From the NCBI GenBank assembly GCA_019637615.1, contig JAHBVJ010000023.1, positions 62,001-126,000 on the forward strand: a stretch of DNA of 64,000 bases. The letters are read 5' to 3'. The first letter of the stretch is position 1; each line of letters begins with the position of its first letter. This document shows, piece by piece, positions 1-8,955 of this stretch. The notes beneath the pieces were generated by a model. The model saw only the letters and a list, made by a program, of their open reading frames with translations. It had not been told where the DNA came from and searched no databases. The DNA is from Anaerolineae bacterium (GTDB lineage: Bacteria > Chloroflexota > Anaerolineae > Aggregatilineales > UBA2796). A program made the position numbers and the translations under genes.

Positions 1-2
1 AG

Positions 3-707
3 CACGTACAAACCAGCATTGAAGCGGCCTGTCAACGCGCGAACCGTCCGCTCGAATCGGTCACTTTGATCGCGGTCAGCAAGACGCATCCGGCAGAAAG
101 CGTCATCGAGGCGGTGGGTCTTGGCTTGCGGCACTTTGGCGAAAATCGGGTGGAGGAGGCCAGCGGCAAAATTCCTACGGTACTATCCGCTACCAACCAC
201 GCGCTCACATGGCACATGATCGGGCATGTGCAGAGCCGCAAAGCCGAAGACGTGATCGCCGCCTTTGATGTGATTCATTCGTTGGATACACTTAAACTTG
301 CCGAACGCTACTCGCGTTATGCCGGTGCCGCTGGTAAGACCGCCCGCGTCCTGCTCGAAGTCAACGTTTCGGGAGAGGCAAGCAAAAGCGGGCTGGAGGC
401 GTCGGGATGGGAGCAAAACGCAGAGAGCCGCACTGAATTATGGAAGGTGATCCAGCAGATCACGGTGCTGCCGTACCTTCAGATCGATGGTCTGATGACG
501 ATGGCTCCGATCGTGGATGACATGGAGCAGACCCGTCCGGTGTTCGCCTCGCTGCGGCGGTTGCGAGAAGCACTGGCGAGCGATTTTCCAGCGGGCGCGT
601 GGGCACATCTGAGCATGGGCATGACCGACGATTATCCGGTCGCCATCGAAGAGGGGGCGACGATGGTACGCATCGGACGCGCCATTTTTGGGGATCGTAC
701 GTATTAA
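3..707 (+). CDS. yggS: YggS-family PLP homeostasis protein (5' partial)
   Basis: This is a pyridoxal 5'-phosphate binding protein of the YggS/PROSC family, a cytoplasmic protein that buffers PLP and affects amino-acid balance; it is not known to be an enzyme. The N-terminal LIAVSKTHP segment carries the PLP lysine, GENRVEEA follows, and the C-terminus has the family signature MGMTDDYPVAIEEG followed by VRIGRAIFG. The reading frame is open to the left edge, and the residues before the TTG at 66 (ending LESVTLIAVSKT) are family-like, so the true start lies outside the window. It is followed by yggT and a DUF167 gene, the usual cluster. Confidence 0.93.
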   Translation, partial: HVQTSIEAACQRANRPLESVTLIAVSKTHPAESVIEAVGLGLRHFGENRVEEASGKIPTVLSATNHALTWHMIGHVQSRKAEDVIAAFDVIHSLDTLKLAERYSRYAGAAGKTARVLLEVNVSGEASKSGLEASGWEQNAESRTELWKVIQQITVLPYLQIDGLMTMAPIVDDMEQTRPVFASLRRLREALASDFPAGAWAHLSMGMTDDYPVAIEEGATMVRIGRAIFGDRTY

Positions 708-782
708 ATAGACATAGTTGATCAAAACCCTGCCTGACGGCCTCCCCGTTATGGCATTGAGATATGAGGATGAGAGGTTCGT

Positions 783-1040
783 ATGGGAAGTGCAGTAGCG
801 CAAGTCATCAGTTTAGTCTTTAATATTTTCATGCTGCTCATCATCGGGCGGACGTTGCTAAGTTGGATGAACTTCGATCCTTATCATCCGGTGTCGCAGT
901 TCATCTACCGCGCGACTGAACCCTTCTTGGAGCCAGTACGGCGGGTCATGCCCTCAGTCGGGATGTTTGACCTCAGCCCAATTGTTGTTATTATCATTGC
1001 ATCAGTCTTAGAGTCGGTCATCATCCAACTCATACGCTGA
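783..1040 (+). CDS. yggT: YggT family membrane protein
   Basis: A small integral membrane protein of 85 residues with two hydrophobic segments (about residues 5-25 and 62-82) joined by the conserved RTLLSWMNFDPYHPV and FLEPVRRVMP stretches typical of YggT. Members are linked to cell division or thylakoid organisation, but the molecular role is unclear. The ATG follows a GAGAGG ribosome binding site at about 5 nt. It lies 75 nt after yggS and 28 nt before the DUF167 gene, so the three are probably one transcript. Confidence 0.9.
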   Translation: MGSAVAQVISLVFNIFMLLIIGRTLLSWMNFDPYHPVSQFIYRATEPFLEPVRRVMPSVGMFDLSPIVVIIIASVLESVIIQLIR

Positions 1041-1068
1041 TCACGATGCCACAGGTCGGAGAAGGTTC

Positions 1069-1404
1069 ATGCCGCGAAATCTAGATAACTTCAACATTAC
1101 GGACGCGAGACGCGGTGCAGCGTTTACCGTTCGACTCGTCACGCGGGCGCAACGCGATGAAATTGTGGGCATTCAGGAGGATGGCAGTCTAAAAATCCGC
1201 CTGACCGCCGCGCCTACGGATGGACAGGCCAATGTGGCGCTGATCAAGTTTCTCGCTGACCGTCTCGGTGTGCCCGAAAGCGCGGTCGAGATCGTCGCGG
1301 GCAAAGAAACGCGCGATAAATGGATCAGTGTGGAAGGTATCAGCACCGCCATGTTGGAAGAACGGCTAAAACCCGATCCGAACGCTACGCAGAGCGACGA
1401 CTAA
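1069..1404 (+). CDS. DUF167 (YggU) family protein
   Basis: A 111-residue protein with the DUF167 core: the RLTAAPTDGQANVALIKFLA stretch near residues 44-63, then the AVEIVAGKETRDK stretch. The family is small, cytoplasmic and of unknown function, and usually sits beside yggS and yggT as here. The ATG has a strong upstream GGAGAAGG. A short acidic tail (DPNATQSDD) follows the domain. A rho-independent terminator about 50 nt downstream closes the cluster. Confidence 0.88.
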   Translation: MPRNLDNFNITDARRGAAFTVRLVTRAQRDEIVGIQEDGSLKIRLTAAPTDGQANVALIKFLADRLGVPESAVEIVAGKETRDKWISVEGISTAMLEERLKPDPNATQSDD

Positions 1405-1453
1405 GGCAAAAACATAGGTTGCGGTCATCGCGATAACAACGAAGATACTGTGA

Positions 1454-1480
1454 GGGCAGGTCAACAAACCTGCCCTTTTT
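1454..1480 (+). terminator. Rho-independent terminator of the yggS-yggT-DUF167 unit
   Basis: A perfect 8-bp stem, GGGCAGGT (1454-1461) with ACCTGCCC (1468-1475), and a 6-nt loop is followed directly by TTTTT on the + strand. It sits between the DUF167 stop and the convergent reductase gene. Confidence 0.88.
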
Positions 1481-1488
1481 GCGTCTGA

Positions 1489-2070
1489 CTACTTTCGAAT
1501 CGGCTCGTAGCGTAGGGCGACCACGCCACTCTTGAACGTCTTCGACTCGATCAATTTCAGCGGAAAATTGCGCGTGACATTGGCGAAGAACGGCTTGCCT
1601 TTGCCGAGCACCGTTGGGTTGATGTTGAACCGATATTCATCAATCAGGTCAAGCTGCATGAAGGTCTGCGCCAGCATCGTGCTGCCCAGAAACCAGATGT
1701 CTTTGCCGGGCTGCTGCTTGAGCTTGTTGATTTGCTCCGCGATGTTGTCCTTGATCAGTATGGTATTCGTCGCGCCGTGCCAGTCGATGTGATCCAGCGT
1801 GCGGGACACGACGACTTTGGTCGAGTCTTGCAGGAATTGGAAGTGTTCACGTTCGGCTGGCATTGCGTTCGGGTTGCCCGGCACGGTCAGCCAGTAACTC
1901 GCCATACCTTCATAAGTCCGGCGTCCCCAGATCACCGCGTCGGTGATGGCGTGCATCGAATGCGCATACTGCTCAAGCTCCTCGTCGTAAGAAATCCAGT
2001 CCAGTTCATCATTCGGCCCCGCCGCGAAACCATCCAACGACAAATGGTTGAGCGATATGATTTTTCTCAT
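1489..2070 (-). CDS. Dihydrofolate reductase family protein (RibD C-terminal fold)
   Basis: A 193-residue single-domain protein of the RibD_C/dihydrofolate-reductase-like superfamily, common in bacteria as a stand-alone NADPH-dependent reductase of unknown substrate. Visible family blocks are the N-terminal MRKIISLNHLSLDGFAAGP, the nucleotide-loop region AVIWGRRTYEGMASYW, and the GKDIWFLGSTMLAQTFMQLD segment with the GS typical of cofactor binding. It is monocistronic and convergent with the yggS cluster. Whether it reduces folates or pterins cannot be told from sequence. Confidence 0.88.
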   Translation of the reverse strand: MRKIISLNHLSLDGFAAGPNDELDWISYDEELEQYAHSMHAITDAVIWGRRTYEGMASYWLTVPGNPNAMPAEREHFQFLQDSTKVVVSRTLDHIDWHGATNTILIKDNIAEQINKLKQQPGKDIWFLGSTMLAQTFMQLDLIDEYRFNINPTVLGKGKPFFANVTRNFPLKLIESKTFKSGVVALRYEPIRK

Positions 2071-2196
2071 GTCCTAGCTCCCCGTTCACTGTGTGTTTAG
2101 ATGCGTATCACTGAATGACCACATCATACAGCAGGCAGGGACGTGAAGTCTTGAAAAAAATGGACAAGTTGGCGGGGCACCTTCGCGCGCTTTCTG

Positions 2197-3078
2197 CTAA
2201 GGCTGGCGCAGCGCCAACAGCATGTCATCGGGGATCGAGCGCGGCCCCTGTGCATCCGTGAATGTGCGCACGCACACGTCCTTGCACAACATCTCGTCGG
2301 TTGCAGCGTGCCGAATTTCGATCAGCCATGCCGCGCGATCCTGCCCGATGTCAGTGAGCTTGCACATGATCTGGATCGGTTCGTCGTAGAGCGTGCTGCG
2401 GAAATACTCGATCTCGTGCGCGTGAGGCCGCATCGCGACGCCGACTTCGACTAGTCGTTCGTCCGTCCAGCCCGCCGCGCGCAGCATGTTGCGGATGGCT
2501 TCCTCCGCCCATGTGACGTAAACCCCGTTATTGACGTGCCCCGCCGAATCGATCTCGTGCCATTCCGCGCGGCGCTTTTCGCTGTAAATGTATGGTTTGT
2601 CTACCGCGCTCGGCTCACGAATCCCGGTATCGAGGTCTTCAAGACCCTTGTCATCCCGGTAAATCACGCCTTTGGCGATGTCGTCCGGCACGCGTTCCGG
2701 CCTCAAGGTCATGGCGTTGATGTAGACCCAATTCGTGCGGGCGGCGAAGATCGGCGCGTTGTCGCTGGCGCGGTGAAAGCGATATTCACGATGCGACTGG
2801 ACGCGGCGAATATCGGAGATCCATGTTTGGGCGTGCAGTTCGTTCGGATAGGCCAGCGGTTCGTAAAAGCGGATGGTGTGCTTGCGGGCGACCCACAGCG
2901 TGCCCGACTGCATGTACCAGTGATAATCGAAGCCGAGCGCGGCACTGGCCTGCGTGGCGACTTCTTCCATGTAGTTGAGGAAGGCCGTCACTTTGACGTG
3001 GCGGTTAAGATCGAGTTCGTAGGTGCGGATGCCGAATGTCCATGTGTGGATCGGCCCTGAAATTGTCGGTGAAGACAT
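2197..3078 (-). CDS. Acyl-ACP thioesterase family protein
   Basis: A tandem double hot-dog protein of 293 residues, the usual bacterial FatA/FatB-like architecture. It is expected to hydrolyse acyl-ACP or acyl-CoA thioesters in the cytoplasm. The first hot-dog contains DLNRHVKVTAFLNYMEE and the second DSAGHVNNGVYVTWAEEA, whose Asp/His/Asn arrangement is the catalytic type. The ATG has AGGAG six nt upstream. It is a single gene, divergent from the glutamine synthetase gene. Chain-length preference cannot be predicted. Confidence 0.9.
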   Translation of the reverse strand: MSSPTISGPIHTWTFGIRTYELDLNRHVKVTAFLNYMEEVATQASAALGFDYHWYMQSGTLWVARKHTIRFYEPLAYPNELHAQTWISDIRRVQSHREYRFHRASDNAPIFAARTNWVYINAMTLRPERVPDDIAKGVIYRDDKGLEDLDTGIREPSAVDKPYIYSEKRRAEWHEIDSAGHVNNGVYVTWAEEAIRNMLRAAGWTDERLVEVGVAMRPHAHEIEYFRSTLYDEPIQIMCKLTDIGQDRAAWLIEIRHAATDEMLCKDVCVRTFTDAQGPRSIPDDMLLALRQP

Positions 3079-3256
3079 GCGCTAACTCCTGAACGGCGTC
3101 GATTGTACAGTATGCGCTGGCAGTGGCAATAGTAGCGGCAACAGTTCGGAGCCTCCCAACGCGATCCGAATGCTCCCGCCAAACAGATGAGAATGCGCGA
3201 ATCTTGCGTTATGCTTACTCCACTACTCGTACTACTCGGTTTCACTCAGGTGACTT

Positions 3257-4636
3257 ATGTCCAAGAAAAAACTAGCCGATAAGGTAACGGAAGCCGCTAG
3301 AGATGCGGGCGTACGATTCGTACGCTTTATGTATACCGATAATGGCGGGATTATCCGCGCCAAAGCCAGCCACATCGACGGCTTGCGCGACCGCATTGAT
3401 GACGGGATCGGGCTGACGGTGGCGATGCAAGCCATGAATATGATGGATCAACTGGCGGAAGTAGACGGCATGGGGCCAGTTGGGGAAATCCGCCTGACGC
3501 CTGATCCGGCTTCGTTCAGAATCCTGCCGTACGCGCCGAACACCGCCGCCATGACCGTCGATATGCTGACCATCGATGGCAAAGCGTGGGACGCCTGCCC
3601 GCGTTCGTTCCTCAAGCGGCAGATCAAAGTGGCGGAAGGGCATGGCATCAGCCTGCAAATGGTGGTCGAGTTCGAATGGTCGATGGCGGAAAAGGTCATC
3701 GATTTCAACACGGGTGAGGAAAAATTCAAGCCCGTTGACGAGAGTCTATGCTTCAGCACGACGGGATTCATGGTCACGCAGCATGTGATCAATGAACTGG
3801 TCGAAGCGTTGGAGGATCAGGGCATTCAGGTCGAGCAATTCTACGCCGAACTCGGTCATGGGCAGCAAGAACTTTCGATCCGCCACGCCGATCCGCTGAC
3901 GGCGGCGGATAATCACATCTTCGCGCGCGAAACTATCCGCAATGTGTCGTACAATAACGGCTTGTATGCATCGCTCGCGCCCAAACCGTTCCTCGATCAG
4001 GCTGGCAACGGCGGACACATCCACTTCAGTTTGTGGGACGCCGAGGGCGAACGTAACCTGATGTACGATCCCGACAAACCATACGGATTCAGTGAGCTAG
4101 GCTTGCAGTTCGTGGCGGGCATCCTCGACCATCTGCCCGCGCTGCTGGCGATCACCTGCCCGACGTACAATTCGTATCACCGCTTGCAACCGCATTTCTG
4201 GGCCAGCGCGTATACCGCGTGGGGGCCGGATAACCGCGAAGGGGCGGTGCGCGTCGCCTCGCGCTTCCACAGCAACGAAGAAGGCTCCGCCAACGCCGAA
4301 TTGAAGGCGGCTGACCTCGCCGCGAATCCTTACCTCGCGTTCGGGGCGTTGATCGCGGCGGGCGTGGATGGCATCCGGCGCAAGCTCGATCCGGGTGAGC
4401 CGATCTTCGTTGATCCCGGCACGCTGACCGAAGACGAACGTCAACGGCGCGGCATCAAGCGCTTCCCGACCACGCTCAGTGAAGCGCTCGATAACCTCGA
4501 AAAAGATGATGTGCTGTTGGATGCGCTCGGTTCGCTGCTTGCCAAGAGCTATATCGCCGTCAAGCGCAAGGAATACGAGACCTTCAGCCAGCATGACGCC
4601 GCGTTTGAAACCAAACACCACTTCTGGAAGTTCTAG
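3257..4636 (+). CDS. Glutamine synthetase family protein
   Basis: A 459-residue protein covering the beta-grasp and catalytic domains of class I glutamine synthetases. Recognisable blocks are FVRFMYTDNGGIIRAKA at the N-terminus, a metal-binding region AELGHGQQELSIRHADPL, the NGGHIHFSLWD block with the ammonia/ATP-site histidine, and AELKAADLAANPYLAFG near the C-terminus. The family includes true GlnA, GlnT and gamma-glutamyl-amine ligases, and this sequence resembles the GlnT/other-ligase branch as much as housekeeping GlnA. The ATG follows AGGTG. No GlnB or nitrogen regulator is nearby, so the substrate amine is left open. Confidence 0.88.
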   Translation: MSKKKLADKVTEAARDAGVRFVRFMYTDNGGIIRAKASHIDGLRDRIDDGIGLTVAMQAMNMMDQLAEVDGMGPVGEIRLTPDPASFRILPYAPNTAAMTVDMLTIDGKAWDACPRSFLKRQIKVAEGHGISLQMVVEFEWSMAEKVIDFNTGEEKFKPVDESLCFSTTGFMVTQHVINELVEALEDQGIQVEQFYAELGHGQQELSIRHADPLTAADNHIFARETIRNVSYNNGLYASLAPKPFLDQAGNGGHIHFSLWDAEGERNLMYDPDKPYGFSELGLQFVAGILDHLPALLAITCPTYNSYHRLQPHFWASAYTAWGPDNREGAVRVASRFHSNEEGSANAELKAADLAANPYLAFGALIAAGVDGIRRKLDPGEPIFVDPGTLTEDERQRRGIKRFPTTLSEALDNLEKDDVLLDALGSLLAKSYIAVKRKEYETFSQHDAAFETKHHFWKF

Positions 4637-4712
4637 CGAGAGGCCGAGGTCGCTGCGCTCCTCCAGAAGCGATGGTTGAGCGTGGCGGCCTCAGGCAGCA
4701 TGAATTTCGCGG

Positions 4713-6110
4713 CTAGGTTAGCCCGTATTGCCCCAGACGTACTTTGTCAGAATCGATTTCGTCCACCATCTGACCGATGAAGTCATCTTCCGATTCGGGC
4801 AGGGTCATGGCCTGACGGCGGAGGCGCTTCAACCACTGCGCTTCTTGTGCGGACAAGGCCAACTCTTGGTTCGCGTGTGCCTGTTCGAGCACGTCCAAAG
4901 TGGCGAGGGCGGCAAGGTGGGTGCGGCGATAAGGCGTTGGTTCCGCGATGATTTTGTCCGCCAGCGTAAGCACGACATCGGGGCGGAGGACGTAGGCTTG
5001 CGGATCGAGGTTGGCGTCTGACTCGGTGAACCAGTCACGCAGGTGCCGCGCGTCCGCCATGCCGTGATGCGAGGCGGTGTTCATCAGACGCGTGGCATAG
5101 ATGAGTTGTTCCATCGACACGGTGGGAGCCATCCCGCCGAGCAGCTTGACGTTCTGAACCGATTCGTTGCTCCACAGATCGGCGGTGGCTCTGGCGATGT
5201 TGCCGATGGGCGAGAAATGCGCGACGGCGGCTTCCGCGCCTTCGAGCGCAATCGGGTAGCCGGTGATGGCCTTGAGGTAGGGGCCTTCGTAGGCGCAATC
5301 TTTGCTCGGCCCGACGGCACCGCGCTCATAGGCGACCAGACTGCGCGCGACAGTCATTACCCGAATCACCGCCGCCCAGACTTTGGGCACGTACTTCGAT
5401 TCGGCAAGCACCATCGCGGTGTTGGCGAACCCGCACGCGGAATCGCCCGCTGGAATGCAGTGATAGCGGGCGCTGATGTCCACGATGGCATCCCACAGAT
5501 AAGCCATGTCGCGGCTGGCGAGGACGCCGAGCGAGAAGACCGAAGCGGGTAGATCGCCAGCAACGATAGCCTCATCGTGCATCTCTTTGCCGCCCGTCGA
5601 TTCAATCGAGAGCAGATCAGCGCCTTCCTTGGCACACAGTTCAAAGCTGCGCAGCATGTCTTCCCACAGCTTGCCGGAGCGAAGCTGCGGCGGGCGCTCG
5701 AATTCGCGAATGTCGTTGGGCGTCACGCGCAGAGCACTCAGCAGCCCATATTTGGCGTGGTAGTCGTCCAGCGTTTCGCGCAAGATGGCGGTGATCTCCG
5801 CGCCCCAGACCGGATTAAGGGTCATATCGGGTAGCAGTTCAAATTCGACCACGATCCCCGCCTGATTCAGCGCTACCGCCCGCGCACAGGCATCTTGAAT
5901 CATCGCCCGATACTGCTGGCGGACTTCCTGCATGGTGCTGTCATCGATGGACATCGACGGCAAGGTAAAATTCAGTTCAGGGTAGACCGTGCCTCCGCCA
6001 ATCACAAGGCCGTTGTTCAGGCGCAAGGGATGTGGTGCGCTGCCGAAGACAAATTCATCCAACGATTTGATGGCAAGGTCAGTGTAAAGGTGTAAAGTCC
6101 CGGTTTGCAT
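4713..6110 (-). CDS. MtaB-like corrinoid-dependent methyltransferase
   Basis: This 465-residue protein resembles methanol:corrinoid methyltransferase MtaB, which uses zinc to cleave methanol and methylate a cob(I)amide partner. The three zinc ligands of MtaB are all in place: Glu170 (SIESTGGKE), Cys226 (AGDSACGFANTA) and Cys272 (GPSKDCAYEGPY), with spacings of 56 and 46 close to those I recall for the archaeal enzyme. The ATG at 6110 is preferred over the TTG six nt upstream because AAAGAGA lies about 8 nt before it. It is the last gene of the leftward operon after the corrinoid and UroD-type proteins. The true substrate may be methanol or another methylated alcohol or sugar; no coenzyme M pathway is visible. 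Confidence 0.85.
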   Translation of the reverse strand: MQTGTLHLYTDLAIKSLDEFVFGSAPHPLRLNNGLVIGGGTVYPELNFTLPSMSIDDSTMQEVRQQYRAMIQDACARAVALNQAGIVVEFELLPDMTLNPVWGAEITAILRETLDDYHAKYGLLSALRVTPNDIREFERPPQLRSGKLWEDMLRSFELCAKEGADLLSIESTGGKEMHDEAIVAGDLPASVFSLGVLASRDMAYLWDAIVDISARYHCIPAGDSACGFANTAMVLAESKYVPKVWAAVIRVMTVARSLVAYERGAVGPSKDCAYEGPYLKAITGYPIALEGAEAAVAHFSPIGNIARATADLWSNESVQNVKLLGGMAPTVSMEQLIYATRLMNTASHHGMADARHLRDWFTESDANLDPQAYVLRPDVVLTLADKIIAEPTPYRRTHLAALATLDVLEQAHANQELALSAQEAQWLKRLRRQAMTLPESEDDFIGQMVDEIDSDKVRLGQYGLT

Positions 6111-6138
6111 TAACAATTCTCTTTGGGTAAGCCTTAGC

Positions 6139-7368
6139 TCAATTACTTTCGATGTGACGGCGGTTTTCCAAGTCGTACATGGCTAACACATTGGCGAGCG
6201 GCGTATCGGATTGAATATGATGCGAACTTGCCAAAATATAACCGCCCTGATTCCCTAATACGCGCACACGTTCCCGCACCTCGGCAACGACCTTCTCGAC
6301 GGTGCCGCGCGGCAGGGTTTCGATGATGTCGATGCCACCGTGAAATGACAGGCGATCTCCATATTGGGATTTGAGCGTGGCGGGTTCCATGCCTTTGGCG
6401 TCGGCCTGTACGGGATTGAGGACATTCACGCCCATATCCAGCAGCTCCGGAATCAGCGGGGCGATGGCACCATCGCAGTGATACATGACGGGCTTGTTAA
6501 AGGCTTGAGCGACCTCAATCAGCCTTGCGTGATATGGCTTGATGTACTTACGCCACATGGTCTGCGAGATCATGAGTGACTGCTGTGTGGCGACATCGTC
6601 GTAGAAGTACACCATATCGATTGAATCGCCCGCGAGAGTGAGCGCGCGGCGTGTGTTTTCAACGTACACCTCCGTCAGCCGATCCATGATGTAACAGGGT
6701 AGGTCGGGATCGGTGGCGAGATCGACGAGAAATTCTTGCATCCCGCGCAGTTGCCACGCGATCTCAAAGACGGAGCCGATGCGGAAGCGGATATGATGCT
6801 GACGCTCTTGATTGATCTGCTGGATGACGCCGCGTAACGGGGTGAAATCGAACCAATCCGGCTCAGGCCACGGATGGTTATGCAGTTCTTCTACGCTCTC
6901 GGCGTTTTGCAGCGGGAACACCGTAAACTGCTCGTAGGCACCCGACGCATTGCTGACGATGGCGATCTGATGTCCCCAGATGTCGTAATACACCCCATCG
7001 GGCGTGTACTGCCGCCACATGCGGCTCGGCGTGGAACGGCTGAGGGCTTTCCACCATTCTTGTTTGGCAGCGGGCTTGAGGGCTTTTTCCGGCGGCGCAC
7101 AGAATTGATCGTAGGAAACTACGCGGCAATCGACTTGCAGTGCGCGCAAAATGGCTTCCCACTGCGGATCGAAGAATTGCGTATCGGTGAGTTCGACGGG
7201 ATCAATATGCAGATGTTCCGCAAGCCGCGCCCAGATTTCCGGCGTCGCCAGAAAATCGACGGGATTGCGGTCGGGTTGATGATGGGCAAGCGCAGTCAAC
7301 ACACGATCACGCGGTTGTATGAAGCCGTGATCGGCGTGGTCGGCTGCACTCGCAGATTGAACGGACAT
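6139..7368 (-). CDS. Uroporphyrinogen decarboxylase-family methyltransferase (MtaA/MtbA-like)
   Basis: A 409-residue protein of the UroD/MtaA superfamily, whose non-heme members move methyl groups between a corrinoid protein and a thiol or folate. Its position between an MtaB-like and an MtaC-like gene argues for that role rather than haem synthesis. The MYHCDGAIAPLIPELLDMG segment supplies a His-Cys pair where MtaA-type enzymes carry zinc ligands, and SSHHIQSDTP near the C-terminus gives a possible third ligand. The start has AGGAG 8 nt upstream. Since CoM is rare in bacteria, the acceptor may be tetrahydrofolate; this is inference. Confidence 0.82.
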   Translation of the reverse strand: MSVQSASAADHADHGFIQPRDRVLTALAHHQPDRNPVDFLATPEIWARLAEHLHIDPVELTDTQFFDPQWEAILRALQVDCRVVSYDQFCAPPEKALKPAAKQEWWKALSRSTPSRMWRQYTPDGVYYDIWGHQIAIVSNASGAYEQFTVFPLQNAESVEELHNHPWPEPDWFDFTPLRGVIQQINQERQHHIRFRIGSVFEIAWQLRGMQEFLVDLATDPDLPCYIMDRLTEVYVENTRRALTLAGDSIDMVYFYDDVATQQSLMISQTMWRKYIKPYHARLIEVAQAFNKPVMYHCDGAIAPLIPELLDMGVNVLNPVQADAKGMEPATLKSQYGDRLSFHGGIDIIETLPRGTVEKVVAEVRERVRVLGNQGGYILASSHHIQSDTPLANVLAMYDLENRRHIESN

Positions 7369-7395
7369 GAGGCGGCTCCTTAGCAGATTCGGACG

Positions 7396-8031
7396 TTAGT
7401 CCATCTGCAACAATCCTTTAACCAGACGAATGGCGCTGTTGGCATCGGCGCTGTAGCCATCCGCGCCGATTGATTCCGCATAGGCTTGGGTCAGCGGCGC
7501 ACCACCAACGATAACTTTAACAGTGTCGCGCACGCCAGCCTGTTTCATGGCGTCGATGGTCACTTTCATGGCGGGCATGGTGGTCGTCAGCAGCGCCGAC
7601 ATCGCGATCACGTCATTGCCTGCTTTCGCCGCTTCGATGAACTTCTCCGGCGGGGCGTCTACACCGAGGTCAGTGACCGCAAAGCCAGCGCCTTCCAGCA
7701 TCATGATCACCAGATTCTTGCCGATGTCATGCAGGTCGCCGCGTACCGTGCCGATAGCCACCTTCGCCAGTGGCTGCATATCCGTCAGCGCGAGGAGAGG
7801 GCGCAGCAATTTGACGCCTTCCTTCATGCATTTGGCAGACACCAGCATTTCCGGCACGAAATATTCGCCGCTTTCGAAGCGTTTGCCGACTTCCGACATC
7901 GCCGGAATCATGGCATCGTTCAGGATGCTCAGGGCATGAATATCCTCGGTCAGCGCTTGCTCGACATTGGCGACCGTGCCTTTTTTGTCGCCTTCAATAA
8001 TCGCGTCTTTGATAAGATCCAAAGTAGACAT
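7396..8031 (-). CDS. Corrinoid protein, MtaC/MtbC-like (B12-binding)
   Basis: A 211-residue two-domain corrinoid carrier. Residues about 1-88 form the helical B12-binding cap (MSEVGKRFESGEYFVPEML). Residues about 89-211 form the Rossmann-like cobalamin domain with the base-off/His-on motif DLHDIGKN (Asp99, His101, Gly104), then MSALLTTTM and GGAPLTQAYAESIGADGY. It should carry the methyl group between the MtaB-like and UroD-like proteins encoded downstream. The ATG has AAGGG upstream. No reductive activator (RamA-like) gene is present in this window. Confidence 0.92.
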   Translation of the reverse strand: MSTLDLIKDAIIEGDKKGTVANVEQALTEDIHALSILNDAMIPAMSEVGKRFESGEYFVPEMLVSAKCMKEGVKLLRPLLALTDMQPLAKVAIGTVRGDLHDIGKNLVIMMLEGAGFAVTDLGVDAPPEKFIEAAKAGNDVIAMSALLTTTMPAMKVTIDAMKQAGVRDTVKVIVGGAPLTQAYAESIGADGYSADANSAIRLVKGLLQMD

Positions 8032-8083
8032 GAACGATTCCCTTTCTTATTTATTCACCTTGCGCAACCTCAGCCCCCTGATT

Positions 8084-8108
8084 CCCCTCTCCGCCGCGCG
8101 AAGAGAGG
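8084..8108. repeat. CCTCTC/GAGAGG inverted repeat in deoC-corrinoid gap
   Basis: A short imperfect hairpin (CCTCTC at 8086-8091 with GAGAGG at 8103-8108, extended by flanking TT/AA) lies in the 146-nt gap between the aldolase and the corrinoid gene. A similar CCCTCTCC/GGAGAGGG hairpin occurs at 13577-13600. It may be an intergenic repeat or an mRNA processing or attenuation element; there is no T-run, so it is not a classic terminator. Confidence 0.45.
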
Positions 8109-8177
8109 AACTGACGGGCAGCGCACTGCTGTTAGGATCGTCAAGGTGACGGCGACCTACAGCGTGTGTAATTTTCG

Positions 8178-8882
8178 TTAATAACTGGTGTTGGCACCTT
8201 CGCTGCCATTGAGGATGTCGATGGCGTTACTGGTTCCGACGAGTTCAGCACCAGCATTCAACAAGGCCACCACTTTGGCGTAGGAGGCGACTTTGCCGGA
8301 CGCCTTCACGCGGCAGCGCGGGCTGACCGTCTCCCGCAGCAACTTGATGTTTTCGGGGCTGGCTGGCTCTGAACCCGGCCCGACGCCGCTCGAATTCTTG
8401 ATCCAAGGCACGCCCGCTTCATCGATCAGACGTGCCGCCAGCTTGCGCTGCTCCAGCGTCTTCAGATAGCCGAGTTCGAGCATGGTTTTGATCGGCATCC
8501 CTTCGGCTGCCGTGACCAGTGCCACGCCTTCCGCGCGGAATTCGTCGTACATGCCGGATAGGAAAAAGGCCATATTCGGCTCGTAATCGACTTCATCGGC
8601 ACCTAAGGCTTTGCATTCGCGCAGCATGGCGATCTTGGCGTGCAGGCTTTCGTGCCCCATGCTCAGACCGATGCAAGTGGCGACTTTGACCTTGGTGCCC
8701 TGTACGATGCTGCGGGCGAGTGGCACCCAACACATCGGGATCATGGCGGCATCAAAGCCATTTTCTACAGACAATTCGACATGACGCCGGATTTCGTCGC
8801 GCGTCGCATCGGGGCGAACCAACGTAAATTGCAAACGAGCCGCAAGCTGCTCACGAGTCAATGTTTCGGCAGGCGCGTTCAT
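8178..8882 (-). CDS. deoC: Deoxyribose-phosphate aldolase (DeoC) family protein
   Basis: A 234-residue TIM-barrel aldolase of the DeoC family, which splits 2-deoxyribose 5-phosphate into glyceraldehyde 3-phosphate and acetaldehyde. Catalytic positions are visible: Asp99 in GADEVDYEPN, the Schiff-base Lys162 in IKNSSGVG and Lys193 in VKASGKVA. The usual KTSTGF and KASGGI blocks are altered, so it may act on a related sugar phosphate. In-frame starts are GTG 8924, ATG 8900 and ATG 8882; 8882 has GAGGA about 12 nt upstream and gives a family-like N-terminus, but 8900 is possible. It leads the leftward operon, divergent from the GntR gene. Confidence 0.85.
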   Translation of the reverse strand: MNAPAETLTREQLAARLQFTLVRPDATRDEIRRHVELSVENGFDAAMIPMCWVPLARSIVQGTKVKVATCIGLSMGHESLHAKIAMLRECKALGADEVDYEPNMAFFLSGMYDEFRAEGVALVTAAEGMPIKTMLELGYLKTLEQRKLAARLIDEAGVPWIKNSSGVGPGSEPASPENIKLLRETVSPRCRVKASGKVASYAKVVALLNAGAELVGTSNAIDILNGSEGANTSY

Positions 8883-8955
8883 GGGTAAGGTTATCCTCAT
8901 TCTCCACAGGTCATTACTGTCCACTCATTCCACTATACACCAACTTGTATATAGA

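Noticed and set aside
6139-7368. Haem-pathway uroporphyrinogen decarboxylase (hemE)
   Set aside because: The protein is longer than HemE, lacks the usual N-terminal substrate motif and lies between corrinoid methyltransferase genes, so a methyltransferase role fits better.
8032-8177. Possible cobalamin riboswitch ahead of the corrinoid gene
   Set aside because: No B12-box-like sequence or long structured leader could be found on the minus strand; only a short hairpin is present, and the gap lies inside an operon.
7486-8181. 231-codon frame opposite the corrinoid protein
   Set aside because: Antisense shadow: the opposite strand has the DLHDIGKN corrinoid motif, and this frame is low-complexity His/Arg/Gln-rich.
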